From assembly GCA_036873755.1 (NCBI GenBank), contig JAVTVY010016170.1:1-64000 (forward strand): DNA of 64,000 nt, written 5' to 3'. Source of the stretch: Hanleya hanleyi. Its lineage: Eukaryota > Mollusca > Polyplacophora > Lepidopleurida > Hanleyidae. Under the pieces are notes generated by a model, which saw only the letters and a list, made by a program, of their open reading frames with translations, did not search any database and had not been told where the DNA came from. A program made the position numbers and the translations under genes. Numbering within the stretch: position 1 is the first letter of the stretch; every line of letters begins with the position of its first letter. Positions 29,452-42,463 of the stretch are shown here, in pieces.

Positions 29452-30760
29452 TGGTTAACCTATTCTAAAGCACATACCAGGAATCTAACGATTCGTGGTA
29501 TGTGTTGTATCTCAGGTACGCTTTTATTGTACCTGTTCATGTGGCAACTTGAATGACATGACTACACGGCCCCTAACACCGGCATAAGCGGTATTAGGTA
29601 CAAATCTAGTGAGCTATGATGGAAATGCTCTGACAACTCGTATATTGATAATTGGTGAGCTGTTTCGCTGTGACAACTCGTACACTGTGGATTGGTGAGC
29701 TGTATCGTCGTCAGATGAAAATGACGGCATTTAACACAAAAGACTAATCTGTAAGGCCCGATGTCGACCCAGCATCAACTTCCCACATTGCCAAAATATA
29801 TCACAGACCAAAAGGTCTGTATAGGGGGCGGGACGAAACGTCCACCAGCAGAATCTCGCCATATACAGGTAAAAATTACAACGCATATAAGAGAAGTGGG
29901 ATGAGGTGCCGACATACTGACAGAGCCACATGACTTCACAGTATAGTCTTCTGGTTAACCTATTCTTAAACACATACCAAGAATCTAACGATTCGTGATA
30001 TGTGTTGTATCTCAGATACGCTTTTATTGTACCTGTTCATGTGGCAACTTGGATGACATGACCACACGGCCCCTAGCACCGGCATAAGCGGTATTAGATA
30101 CAAATCTAGTGAGCTATGATGGAGGGAGGGAGGGAGGGAATTTGGCTTAATGTCACACTCAAGTTTGTTTCACTTATATGGTGACAGTCAGTTTGGTTGG
30201 TGGGGGAAGCCGCAGTACCCGGAGAGAACCACCGCCCTTCGGCAAGTAACTGACAAACTTTCACACATGGACCAGCAGGGTTCGAACTCGTGTCGGTTCA
30301 GCGGTGTGAGGCTAGCGGTCACCAGCGAAGCGCCTTAGACCACTCGGCCACCGAGGGCCCTGAGCTATGATGGAAGTGCTCTGACAACTCGTATATTGGT
30401 AATTGGTGAGCTGTGTCGCTGTGACAACTCGTACACTGGGGACTGACTTCACAGTATAGTCTTCTGGTTAACCTATTCTAAAGCACATACCAAGAATCTA
30501 ACGATTCGTGATATGTGTTGTATCTCAGCTACGCTTTTATTGTACCGGTTCATGTGGCAACTTGGATGAGATCACCACACGGACCCTAGCACCGGCATAA
30601 GCGGTATTAGATACAAATCTACAGAGCTATGATGGAAATGCTCTGATAACTCGTATATTGGTAGTTAGTGAGCTGTATCGTCGTCAGATGAAAATGACGG
30701 CACTGAACACAAAAGACTAGTCTGTAAGGCCCGATGTCGACCCAGCATTAACTTCCCACA
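29452..30760 (-). repeat. Cluster of 5'-truncated RT-element 3' ends
   Basis: Three related blocks begin near 29452, 29953 and 30469, each starting ggttaacctattc and containing a ctcag..acgcttttattgta segment, then cacggcccctagcaccggcataagcggtattag. The adjoining bases on - read as the C-terminus of the RT family at 25950-28370, so these are short 3'-end copies. The middle one is interrupted by a SINE. Related versions occur at 31540-32650 and 46524-46836. Confidence 0.65.
30123..30360 (-). mobile_element. tRNA-derived SINE with perfect 13-bp target duplication
   Basis: On - the head carries a Pol III A box TGGCCGAGTGG (complement of 30340-30350) and B box AGTTCGAACCC (complement of 30278-30288), like tRNA-Leu/Ser, followed by a non-tRNA body and a (CCCT)n tail at 30123-30139. 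The flanks TGAGCTATGATGG at 30110-30122 and 30361-30373 match perfectly, indicating a recent insertion. Confidence 0.92.
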
Positions 30761-30900
30761 ATGGCAACATATATCAAAGACCAACAATTCATAATATTCA
30801 TAACATCCCAAGAGGTTTTATCGTAAGTGCGTATGCATAACGAGAATAGCTAGGCTGGGTGTCTTACTGAGTAGCCAAGGTACCGGATTTGATATTTTTG

Positions 30901-31112
30901 GAACATCATGATGTCTTGCCGGCATCATTGAAAACTGTTGACCGCTTCTCTCTTGCAGGAAACTAGTCAATGTTTATGTATACTATGATTGTCCTTTTGA
31001 ATTTGGTGCTAATACTGTTATATGGAATATGGAATAGGTCTTTGGATTATGGACGCGGATATTCTTTAATGGACGACGGCTGAATTATGAATGACGGACT
31101 AGACGCTTGTAA
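30901..31112 (+). repeat. Tail unit of the RT family, opposite orientation
   Basis: Reverse complement of 24783-24990 with high identity. It contains a pyrimidine tract followed by CAG (tctctcttgcag) that resembles a splice acceptor. Confidence 0.7.
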
Positions 31113-31439
31113 TGACGATGAAGTAGAGATGATTACAGGAATTTGGCGGACATCATTACCAGTACCAACGTTGTGACTTAAGTTAGCGTGGTTGTTAGAC
31201 AAGTTCTCTGATGACTTGTTAGCGTTGGACTCGTTGAACGTGCCTCTGATCTTGTTGGTTAAACTCCTGTCCGCTGAGTTAGTTTGCTTGGTTTTCGAAG
31301 GATTTCCCGGTGTGATGACCATCCTACCATTATGGAAAGAGTTAATTTTCATGTCCTGGTCAACTGTATCATTTGAATAGCTTGAGTTATCTTCTGGGTG
31401 AATTAGATGTAGCTGAGCAAGAGGGTCATTTCCAAGTGA

Positions 31440-32650
31440 AGTGGGAAAATTGACGACGTCTGGCGACTAAAAAGCAACCATATGACTCTACAGGAAAGTA
31501 ATCGTAGACACCCAACATTCAGACCCGAGAATACGGTGGATTCTCGGACGTATCCTTGGTATCTCAGCCGCGCTTTTATTGCAGTTGTTCATGTGGAGAT
31601 TATGAAGCACCCACACGGCCCCTAGCACCGCTTTAACCGAAATTAGATACGCTAGCTCGGGAGCTGTGATGACAGGTTAGCTCAAACAACTCATCTGGTG
31701 TTAATGGATGAGCATCATGGACGTCTGATGGAGTAGACGCCTTAACATGGGGTAACCTGGTAAACGCAAGATACCAAGAAAACTAACCTGTAAAATCCGA
31801 CGTCATACGGCTTAAATTTCCCACCGAAACAATAAAGCTACATATATTCGTCGAGTGACATGTACAGAGGGCGGGCCACGGGGACCAGCAGTCCACCAGC
31901 AGAATCCTACCATATACAGGTAATAAATTGAAGCGATATGCAACAGGTCGGAAAAATTGACGACGTCTGGCGACTAAAAAGCAACCATATGACCCTACAG
32001 GAAAGTAATCGTAGACACCCAAGATTCAGATCCGAGAATACGGTGGATTCTCGGACGTAGCCTTAGTATCTCAGCCGCGCTTTTATTGCAGCTGTTCATG
32101 TGGAGAATATGAAGTACCCACACGGCCCGTAGCACCGGCTTAAGCGGAATTAGATACGCTAGCTCGGGAGCTGTGATGACAGGTCAGCTCAAACAACTCA
32201 TCTGATGTTAATGGATGAGCATCATGGACGTCTGATGGAGTAGACGCCTTAACATGGGGTAACCTGGTAAATGCAAGATACCAAGAAAACTAACCTGTAA
32301 AATCCGACATCGTACGGCTTAAATTTCCCACTAAAACAATAAACCTATATATATTTGTCGAGAGACGTGTACAGAGGTCGGGCCTCGGGGACTAGCAGTC
32401 CACCGGCAGAATCCTACCATATACAGGTAATAAATTGGAGCGATATGCAAGAGGTGGGAAAAATTGACGACGTCTGGCGACTAAAACGCAACCATACGTC
32501 TCTACAGGAAAGTAATTGTCGACACCCAACACTCAGACCCGAGAATACGGTGGACTCTCGGACGTAGCCTTAGTATCTCAGCCGCGCTTTATTGCACTGT
32601 TCATGTGGAGACTATGAAGTATCCACACGGCCCCGTACACCGGCTTAAAG
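31440..32650. repeat. 507-bp tandem repeat, about 2.4 copies
   Basis: GCGACTAAAA landmarks at 31463, 31970 and 32477 give an exact 507-base period. Each unit includes the cctagcaccg..ttaa..gaattagatacg 3'-end motif of the RT family, so the array probably arose from tandem insertion or unequal exchange of RT 3' ends. Confidence 0.85.
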
Positions 32651-32711
32651 CACCTGTCGCTTTTGGTAAGGGGGGGGGGGAATCTGACTCTGACAAGACA
32701 TTGAAAGAATT

Positions 32712-33312
32712 AGATGTCGACACTGTTGAGCAGTAGGTTCTGGACTCTTTCGCGAGTAGTCATTTGCACTTGAACATCTCTCAAAAAAGATACATACGAC
32801 ACTTTGTGACTGTCAAAATTGTCTTGAAGGTCAATGAGGTCAGTTTGAAGGGACTGAAAATTATTTTTCAAAACACTGATTGATGCTGTGATACCGGGGC
32901 TAGACGGCGTACGACTGGGTGTTCTTGGCTTCTGGGGTTTTGGGTGGTATTTAGAAGCCCCTGAAGTAGGGTTACTCGTTAGATTCTTGGTATGTGCTTT
33001 AGAATAGGTTAACCAGAAGACTATTCTGTGAAGTCATGTGACGCAGTCAGTATGTCGGCACCTCTTCCCACTTCCCTTATATGTGTTGTAACTCAGTTTC
33101 AAGTCTGGTTGAACGGCTGGTGGGAAAGATCTATTTTCAGTTTCAGCGGGGATCACGCCCCCGTTAATCGAGCCCAAAGTAGGAAACTCCTGTTGAGATG
33201 ATCCGGGCTGTGCAACATTTTGCGGTTGCAGATTACCACCAGACGAGGCTTCGATTGCAAGGGTAGATGTGTCGTCAAGGTGCAGATCACTATCGGAATG
33301 AGAGTTATCCAT
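32712..33312 (-). pseudogene. Possible ORF1-like retroelement fragment
   Basis: Two open segments on - (about 33312-33034 and 32990-32712) are Ser/Pro/Asn-rich, then a helical stretch (SLQTDLIDLQDNFDSHK) compatible with a coiled coil. They are separated by an insertion of the ggttaacc repeat near 32985-33030. Position and composition suggest an RT-element ORF1, without identifiable homology. Confidence 0.3.
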
Positions 33313-33568
33313 TTTATGATCAGTTGGGGACTCAAGCGCCCCACTTGGTGCTGAAGCTATGATTTAGTTTTCTGGGTGTCTGGGCTGCCATTTCATGAGT
33401 TCATGTTCCACCCACCAAGACACGATGGATGATGTGCCTTGAACCATGAATTTATTAGCAGTACGATAGATATGAAACATGATTTGCACTTTCTGACCTG
33501 GTACAATTCTCTCACTGTACATTTTCAGCTTGTCCTCTGCCACACAGTCAGACTGGTCCTGGCATTAC

Positions 33569-33850
33569 GATTTTTTGTTTGTGACGTTGCTGGCATTACA
33601 ATGAAAATGTCGCCTATAGAACATTCGCTACGATTGCTCGGTGCGAACGACCGTAATCAGACTTCGACGTCATGGGTCAGCAGGTCACGGCCTTCGCCGT
33701 TTTCAAACAGGCATTTTAATTGGGCGTTTCAAGTTCGTTTTGTTTTAATTCAACCATTCCTCAAGACAGTAAAATGCTATTAAATGTCAAGTAGAACCTC
33801 TTACAACAATTTAGCATAACAAAGTATGGAGTGTGGGAACAATTTGGTAG
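33569..33850. repeat. Dispersed about 280-bp repeat, copy 1
   Basis: Clearly related to 60888-61170 (shared gaacattcgctacgattgct, gggtcagcag, acctcttacaacaatttagc). Non-coding; class unknown. Confidence 0.75.
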
Positions 33851-34232
33851 AACCGTTCAAGACAAATGTAAGAACATAGATCAAAATTGCGGATGGTAAA
33901 CACATTCGCTCAGAATCCTGTGAAAAGTCCATATGAAATCTAAAGTCTTATGTAGTGCCAAGGTGTCAGATTATATCTCAAAGAGACGTTTTCGATTTAC
34001 CTCGCTAAAACAACACATGTTCGAATTATCACCCTCCAGCTAGGTGAATTCCGACAAACTTTAGAGAGATTCTAGTTTATTATGAGTGGGACGGCCTGAT
34101 GTATGTACTCCACCAACATAAAACAATCTACTGGTGAGATTGAAATAACGAAAGTTGTAAGGAGTTGCATTATAGTCTCCGTTTGAAGCTTTGGATGTGG
34201 GAAAACCGATTATCAATCTGGATTGAAACAAA

Positions 34233-34970
34233 TTATTTCAATGGTACATAACCTGTCCTACCGGTATGGTAGACATCTGTATCTCCCTTCATGTGAAAGG
34301 ATATTTCGCAGCAGTTCGTCCCAGAGCTTGAGCAGGACCCAATATAATACCAGGGTTCACTTGAACTTTCGGCACTTTGAACGATTACCATTAATATAAC
34401 AAATCCATATTCTGGGTTGTCCTTGGCTGACATAAAGATAAATTGTGGTAGGGCTCGGCATAATTTCATGTTAACATCATTCTGTTTAATTTTAATCAAG
34501 GTATTGACCTTCAACAAGTATATCTAGCAAAATAGGACCTTCCATTTCAATGTTCCGCTCTTAGTGATTTGAAATTGTCCAACCAATAAACCCACATTGT
34601 CCCGATTGGATCACCTGAATTTATATGATTACCAGCATTCGTAGTTGATAGTTGTGTGGTAAGCTGCGTGATTTTTTCTGTGTGTTCACTATTTAAATTC
34701 ACTATTGTTTGAATGTATGCTTTGTACGGGCTGGAATAAAATATGACAATATTATATTCCAGGTACGAGTCCTTGGCAGTATTGGAAGTTGTCAATTTTC
34801 CCTTCATTGCGACATCCACTTGCGACTACATTGACTGCAATAATAAGTTGATGGAACTTTGTCTTTTTCTGTGAGGAGAGCTCTATTCTTCTGCATTCAT
34901 TTGGTGGTGCATCTACTATGTCAAAGTCTGTATGAACCATACCTTGTCTGGAAATTGTAAACTCTACCAC
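34233..34970 (-). other. Unassigned open frames in repeat DNA
   Basis: Three frames on - (34752-34970, 34547-34819, 34233-34517) have ordinary amino-acid composition and nearly abut, suggesting one broken coding region. The 5' part overlaps the dispersed repeat of 28587-29345. I recognise no family. Confidence 0.3.
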
Positions 34971-35715
34971 AGTGTCCGCGTGATTTGTGAAGATAGTCTA
35001 ACCTATGCACAACACATTCGTTTCACTACCATTCATAATTAGTGATTTCATGATGAGGAGGTGAAGGGACTTCTCTTCAAATGAAGTGTTATCAATAAAG
35101 GCTGTGTGGAGAATGGGGGCCAATTCACCTCGTCATTCTTCTGAGATACCAGAAATTGCTAAGGATAACGGTCAGGTACTGTGGAGATGAAAAGACTTGG
35201 ACAATCCTCTGACATGACGAACTAGTAATGTTTCTCTGACATAAGATTGACATCTGTTGGAATATACGTATGGTTGACTTCCTTGCGACGAGACCACATA
35301 TACTGCGGGGATGAACATTTCAAACAATATTTCAAACCAACCATCCTTAATTTAATCTCAAGGAATGATTAACTCAACCTTGCAAAGATCGAGATTGCTG
35401 CAAGTCCATTATGATAAGAGTAACCCGATGATTTGGTGATTCGACCCATGTACGGCCCATATACATCAGCTTTGTCTCACCACCAGTCTTCGTACACGAT
35501 CTACGAGATTGATAAGGATGGTTGTGTTTTCATGAGCTGACTTTCAGAAAAATCTCTGATTGATTGGTATAGGTTATAATAAACTTTCACGCGGTTGTAT
35601 AGATAGAGTGAACTGGGTGATATTTTCACTCTCTGCTGTGTTTAAACCAGCTAATACTAGATAAGTGTTGTTTCATATCGATCCATGTGGGGTATGGAGT
35701 GAGACTCTTTATAGA
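34878..35715. repeat. Dispersed repeat, copy 2
   Basis: Copy of 28587-29345, slightly longer, including the gatcgagattgctgcaagtccattatg and catatcgatccatgt landmarks. Confidence 0.75.
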
Positions 35716-37104
35716 CTATCACATGATACAACATAGCAATTGTATGAATGGAGTACCATAATTTGATTGGTCTAATTTTCACTTCACATGGTATGGATTC
35801 GAAACTTTAAGGAGATTTCTCTTTGTTTAACCAAGCTAGGTTCTATAGATTGCCCTGTAATAATAGACCAAGTTACACCCAAATTAGGACTAGTAAAACT
35901 TGGCCGACAATTAAGTTTCACTGATTAAATCCCTTCTGGTGATACTCACTTCTGGTGATTCCATCATTTCCAGTGATGATGTCACCTCCATTCTAGGCCT
36001 GTGGCACGGAACTATCTTTTTTACAAAAGGCTTCGCCCCCGCCCTAAAATATAAACTCTCCCACACTAACCGTGCGTAAACTAACGATTTAGCACGCTTA
36101 TGAAAATATTATTCCTTAAATGCAAGTGTCTTTGGTATATATCACTTATAATCTTTAATGTCAGTCCGTATATACACATTTAGACACTGAAAATTTACAG
36201 TGTTAATGTAATAAATAAACATAGGAACCACTTTGTGACGTGGAAATACGTACCACTGCAAAGATTATGGAATGAAAATGCCAACATCATCGACTTTTAC
36301 ATTACATAGCCGATTGAAAACTAAATATACAATAAGTGTAATCAATGTTACTCCAAAGGGACATAGTATTCTTTCGAATAATAATGGCAGATTTATTTTT
36401 CTTTATCGCTCACATACCATTTGTGTCCTCTTGAACACACTGATGGTCGAAGGTCATTGATAGTCAGTGAGAATAGGGGAGGGGGGGGGGGGGAAAATGG
36501 GATGCTCTTCACTTCATATAAAAGGTTCATAATTTAAGACGGACATGTGTTACATAAACCTGTATTATCCGAAACAAATCAACTACAAGTGTGTATCATT
36601 AGCTAGACGGCACTGGCACTCATCAAACAGCCTGCACCTCTAGTCCCTACACACGGAAGATGAAATGCAAAGGTGCAATTGGGGAATCATGGTTTTGACT
36701 AGTATTCAAATTCCAGTATCACCTTATCTCCCATTATGCAACACTCAATTTTTGTTTTACATCTGCGCGAACACGTCAAATACCAATCTTACTGGGCAAC
36801 TACGTCACATCACGTGTTATAAGCAGAGAGGCGGTCACCATTGCTTTCCAGCTGTTTTATTTAAGGATGCAGACTTCTAGTTAATTTACTTCTGGTAATA
36901 TTCATAGGGTCTGGACTTATTGTGGTCACAGCACAACAGTCCTGTAGTGTATGAACATTTCATGATGTACTGGAAAATAAGGTAGTACATCAGCTCCTGA
37001 AAATGGGATTTGATCCAGTATTGTCAAATTGTGCAAGTTCGGTAATTAAAACTGGTCACGTTGTTCTCTTTGAGTCCATTGGAAATGTTTTTTCTGTTTT
37101 ACGA
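35716..37104. other. Intergenic, 3' flank of the EFCAB10-like gene
   Basis: AT-rich sequence with a long G-run at 36476-36493 and no gene. TTTATT at 36856-36861 gives AATAAA on -, a candidate polyadenylation signal for the EFCAB10-like transcript, 245 bases beyond its stop. Confidence 0.45.
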
Positions 37105-40100
37105 CTAATGCAAACTGGATGATGACCCCTGTGTATAGAAGGTAGCTGAGGCTTTAGTCAGGCCGAGCTTCCTGAAAAGGAAGGAAAATACACCAGTCAA
37201 GAATTACAGCTTCAGTAAAAGTAAGAACCAGAATTAGAATTCGTCACTAAATTGAAGATCGCATTGCAATGATGTATGATGTAATATTCAAGATCACATT
37301 ACATCAGTTGGTTTTTGAGTAAATACTGAAGAATATGTATTGTAAGGTTTTATGATTCAGTATTGAAGATTGCAATGCAATGGTTTAAGATTCAATGCTG
37401 ATGAATGGCAAAGCAATGGTTTATGATTCAATATTGGAGATGGCATTATAATACTAAGTCTATGAGTAAATACTGAAGAATGGTATTGCAATGGCACATG
37501 ATTCAATATTGAAGATGGCATTGCAATGGTGCATGATTCAAGATGGCATTGCAATCATTTATGAGTAAATATTAAAAATGGCATTGCAATGGTTTGTGAT
37601 TCAATATAGAAGATGGCATTGCAATGATCTATGAGTAAATATTCAAGAGATTGTATATTGTAAAAGTCATTGCAATGGTTTAGAACCTACTTACGCTTCT
37701 TTAAGAAATGTTTCAAATGTGACCTGGTTCATATCTCCCCCCATTGGAGTCTCGTCATAACCTGTTATTCCTAATGTTGTCATTGCTGGAAAAGAAAAGG
37801 TGGATAGACTATGGTAAAGCACAGTAGGAGTAATATGCGTCAAATTATTTCCATTATTCCCCTCGTATAGGTAAAAAGGAACTAATTCACTGAGTTAGCC
37901 TGTCAGGCAATGTTCGTACCTCGAATGTACCAGACTTTGAGACAGGCTAGCCCTAAGATTGATTGATATTCAGATGAATTGCTGGTGGTTGAATATTGGT
38001 GATTGAGTCCAAAATATTGTCTGTAAATTTCATGCAATTCCTCCACGTAATTACATGTGCTGGCAATATTTATGGGCAGTTGAATTCCGGTATTATCTTC
38101 AACACAGGACTAGTGAAATCGGCCACCCCCAGTCAGCCTTGTTTCATTGAAATTAGTTCTGGATAACACCTCGTTTTCATACCATCTAAGTGATCACTGA
38201 CATATTGTGATGAAACATGATGTCTGGGAATTATTCGTCTGATGTCAGTAAAGTAGAGATCTTTTAATGAAATCATGTCATTTAACATTGTGAGGCATAG
38301 GGAGAATAATTACTTCCTTCTAACCTACAGAGATCAACATTTTTCTCCAATTTGGTCTAGTGAACAAGATGAAAATGGGAAATGGACGTCTCCAAGTGGT
38401 TCAAAGTGAAAATATAGGAGGAAGTTTGCCACAATATAAGAGAAATATGGGAATTTTCTGATTAAAATATAAGACATAAAGGAGTGTAAGACAGGTCACT
38501 ACTACATTGTAGGTCCCAATTTTTTCCACTGAATGTGGTCATAGTGGTGGTGATTGAGGAGACCCCTTCAGCTGCTTGGTTCAACAAAGAGGGATTTAAA
38601 TGTTTTCATATTTTCCAAGGAAATGTATTTTCTAATGCCAATTTGACTCATTTCAGAGCATTGATGAAAGTCTTCATGAGAATAGACAAAATATAGGAAA
38701 TATAGGAGGTTTTGACCAACATATAGGAACGTCTAAACAATACAGGTATTCTGGGAAATATAGGAGTCGTTTGATGGCCTGGAAATGACTGAGATTACAT
38801 CGGATAATGTGACCAGGTGCCAATGACGTCACGTTAGAAGACATAACAGTGCGATAAAAGTTCTAAGATAGTGTATGATGTCACAAAACATCATGCCCCG
38901 ATTGCCAATGCATGTTGCTATCATGTTTTTCAGAGAATGTCAGAAGTGTGACTTCAATGCCTGTGATATTAAAAAATGAGGCCCCAAAAAAACATTCACC
39001 TTAGTTATTTGTTATTTGCTGAATATTTTTTAAAGACACTACTACCTCCTTATTGCATGTATTGAGGTGTCTTGCCATCTTGTCCCTCCCCTCCCACCTC
39101 CGTACCCTGCCCCAGTGGAATAAAGACTGTCATACTTTTATCAGAAAGTTTTAATATTCAATATCAGATTATTTTAAAATTTGATTATTTGGTAGAAAAA
39201 AATATATATATATATTAATAATAATAAAAATGCACAATAATTCAGAAAATTGAGATACTGTTTCCAGTCGGGGTTTTCTACTGGAATTTATTACAAATTG
39301 AAAATAGGTGAATTACTAGCAATTTGATAAGAAAGCTTTTTCTGAGGACAAATGAATTAAATCTTGAGTAACAAAAATGATAGTTTGTAAGCCTGATATG
39401 TAGGTTGCCATAGGCGTCCTATAGTTGGTTGAAAACCAATCGATGTCCTACATAAAATGGATTATTCCCGTAAAACACGCCACTCCACAAAGACGACATC
39501 AAGGAGGAAAGGTACAGAGGAAAACCATCTTCGTTGCACCAAACCAATTTCTACGTTCCCACTTCAAATTAGTTTGAAGTGGGAACGTAAACCAATTTCT
39601 ACGTTCCCACTTCGAACTAGTTTGAACTGGGAACGTAGAAATTGGTTTGGTGCAACGAAGATGAGGAAAACACGCTCAAATGAGTTCTCCTTTAAGGATA
39701 CGTACATGTAACCATGGTAACCCTCCTGAGACAGTTTGTATACACCTTGATAATTTGTCTTCTGTAGCAATAAATAATCAACATAACAATAATAATAATT
39801 TTTAATATGTATATTTTATGAAAGCGTAGGTCCTGAGGAATTCATTTATGTTACATAACTGTTGCTTACATCATGTAAAAAATATTCAAAACTTAATAAA
39901 ATGAAATGAAAACAATAACCTCGATTTTTTAACTGAAATTTCATGAAAACTGTTTAACATAATTCAAATTTGATGGTATACCTTGATCAAAGACAACTAG
40001 AGCTAGTTAAAAGCGTTTCACTTTTTTGAATTTCTGCCTAGTTCTATTTTTTTAGCATTCAAACTAAAATGAATTGACAAAATTTGATTATATTATAACT

Positions 40101-42463
40101 TTCTACATTAAAAGTTGAATAATTAAAAAACTGAGACGCTGTTTACTAGTTCTAGTTGTCTTTGATCAATGTATGTACCATCAAATTTGAAATATGTTAA
40201 ACAGTCTTCATGAAATTTCAATTGAAAAATGGAGGTTATTGTTTCCATTTCATTAAATTAAAATTTTGAAAATTCTTTACACGGGAGTAGCAACAGTTAT
40301 GCAAATTACAAAAGTCAATTTCTCAGGACATACGCTTTCATAAAATATATACATTGTTATCGTTATGTTGAATATTTATTGCTACAGAAGACAAATTATT
40401 ACAGTAAGGGGTGTACAAAACTACATCAGGGGCGGTTACGTATCCTTAAACTTTAAATGACATAACAAAAATGTGAAATGTTTGACAGTGTCCCACCTTC
40501 TTTATATTGTTGAAATGTAATATGTCCTTTATTTGTGGGGTCCAGCATGCCAAACACAGACTGTACATTTGTGTCGTCAAACAAACAAGGAAAATCTAGA
40601 CGTGTTGTCCGAGACTTCTGTAATTTCTCCAGCATGTTGATCATAAATGTCTTGGGGTCATCTGTAAAATAAATAAAATGTCTAAAATACATTCTAAGAT
40701 GACTTTTTTATAAATCGTATAAATTATAAATATGGAGTAAGTTGTCATTGTTTGAATCGCATTCTAAGTTCCAAAAATAATATGACGATGCATTGTGCTT
40801 CAATTAAATATATTTTGGATTGTTCATGGCAAAAGAACACAGAAGATAAAGCATCCTCTTCCACTACAGTTTCAGTCTAATACTATAGCCAAAAATGGCA
40901 CAAATTGGCTCTATTTAAGAAGTTCACACCACATCCGATATGCAGCTGTTTCCCACTCCACACTGGAGGCAATTTCCCATAAGGCATGGACAAATATGAA
41001 ACTGTGTCAATTGTATCAATACAAATGAGGTATTTCTGAGCGTTGATTTTACGTATTTAGTGAAGAGAGCCATGTCTAGTACCAGCCTCGGAGCTAGACA
41101 AAAGCAACTCAGAGCCATCTCTAACACTAGTCTGAGCTTCCTATGACCTTCAGTCAGACGATAGATAATTTCTGATGGATTGTCTGGCTGGGATCAGAGT
41201 TCTCTCCCTCCAAGAAGCGAAAAATAATCAGAGCGACCATGGGGTCATGACCTCATCCCAGTAAAATCAGTTTTAAAAATATTCGGCCATTCTACAACAC
41301 TTAACTCACATGTATTCATTAATGAATAATTTCCCTTCATTGTCAGCCCAATTTTAACAAGATCCGTCATATATTTCGCAAGTGTTAGCGCTTTTAACTT
41401 CTACCACATTCCAAATGGAAAAAGGAGTAATTTGTGATTTCATTCAAGCAAATAAAATGAAAAAGAATAAAGCAGACCTTGCTAAATTTGAGCTGACAAT
41501 AAAGGGAAATTATTCGGTAATAAATATCTGTGAGTTAAGTGTTGTAGAACGGTCAAATATTTGAAAAAAAAAAAATAAATTCATAGAGATAAGGTCACGC
41601 GACCCAGTGGTTGCTTCCATTTTGCGTTTTTTTGTGGAAGAGAGAACTGATCCAAGCCGGACAATCTGTCAGAAATTATCCAGCCGTCATGTGCTTGAAG
41701 GGTCATAGGAAGCACGGACTACTACTCTAACGCCAACTCCAGCATGAGGCCAGTATTATGACTCCCTCTCACTTTTAGTCTGTGATCTAAGCTTACTCCT
41801 TGTATTGGATAACTTGTTTTCTTGGTCACATACACATTATAACAGGCCTACGGATTTCAAATTTCATCGAAACCTCTTTCTCAGTTCTGTGCCCAGTGTT
41901 CCATGATGACCCACCAGAAACTATTTAGCGATGACTAATTTATTTCACAGAAACAAACTTTGCACAATGTTAATTTCAAACAGGCAGAAAATTAATGCAA
42001 TATTACCGGTACCGCATCCAGGGCATTTCAATCAGTTGACATTTTCTCAACCTATAATATTTTTAGGTACAGTATTTTGAACATATTGTTGAAATGATTA
42101 CAGGGAAAATTCAACAGTCGTTCTTTTGTAGATATTTGGTCCGTTCTTCCTCTGAGTGGACTAGGCGAATGATAGACTTAGTCAAACTGGTATTCTAAAA
42201 ATGAATAAAACTGATTTAAAACTTCGGAGTAACGGTAACTGGACCCGTTATAACCCAAAATCATGTATTACGAGAACAATTTTTGACCTCTTACCCGGTC
42301 TGTTGTAGATTAATTGAGATGTCATATTGTTGAACAATTCAAGTATTCTGTGGTTGTCTAAGTACACATTTGCTTCGTCTTCTAGAGGCCATGGATTTCC
42401 TGACATTTTGGATTTTGCTGCTTCTTGTGACTGACTTCCACCGACTGATTCCTCCGACGCCAT
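37105..42463 (-). CDS. EFCAB10: EFCAB10-like EF-hand protein, four coding exons, complete
   Basis: Spliced on -: exon 1 42463-42295, exon 2 40661-40497, exon 3 37785-37695, exon 4 37171-37105; 492 coding bases, 163 residues. All junctions are GT-AG (donors ggGTAAGA, agGTGGGA, gcGTAAGT; acceptors ttttacAG, ttttccAG, ttttcAG) and all phases agree. Exon 1 encodes an RII-like N-terminal helix pair (ANVYLDNHRILELFNNMTS, LIYNRP). Exon 2 holds DDPKTFMINMLEKLQKSR, FPCLFDD and the degenerate EF-hand MLDPTNKGHITFQQYKE. Exons 3-4 finish with AMTTLGI and LTKASATF. This order matches vertebrate EFCAB10, a small cilia-associated protein. Reading through the exon 3 donor instead gives an immediate TAA, so exon 4 use is preferred. 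Function is inferred from the family only. Confidence 0.85.
37240..37680. repeat. Degenerate minisatellite in EFCAB10-like intron 3
   Basis: About eight diverged units contain gaagatggcattgcaatgg and atgattcaatatt, with unit length near 50 bases. Confidence 0.75.
39526..39663. repeat. Nested perfect palindrome (36-bp outer arms)
   Basis: The outer arms 39526-39561 and 39628-39663 are perfect reverse complements over 36 bases. Inside are two further hairpins built on ACGTTCCCACTTC...GAAGTGGGAACGT (first at 39552-39588 with 16-base arms). It lies in intron 2 of the EFCAB10-like gene. Confidence 0.9.
39691..40450. mobile_element. TTAA-flanked foldback MITE in EFCAB10-like intron 2
   Basis: The ends are TTTAAGGATACGTA (39691-39704) and its exact complement (40437-40450). 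About 330 bases on each side are imperfect inverted repeats (tttgtcttctgtagcaataaat near 39758, agtt(g/a)tctttgatcaa near 40150). TTAA at both ends suggests a Kolobok/piggyBac-type non-autonomous element. It ends 46 bases from exon 2. Confidence 0.8.
41075..41755. mobile_element. Imperfect inverted-repeat element in intron 1
   Basis: The segments 41100-41230 and 41630-41745 are inverted relative to each other (gcttcctatgacc / ggtcataggaagc; gataatttctgatgg / ctgtcagaaattat). It lies in intron 1 of the EFCAB10-like gene. Exact ends and superfamily are undetermined. Confidence 0.55.

Noticed and set aside
30260..30358. Functional tRNA-Leu or tRNA-Ser gene
   Set aside because: Promoter boxes are kept, but the cloverleaf is not complete and the sequence is part of a SINE with target duplications.
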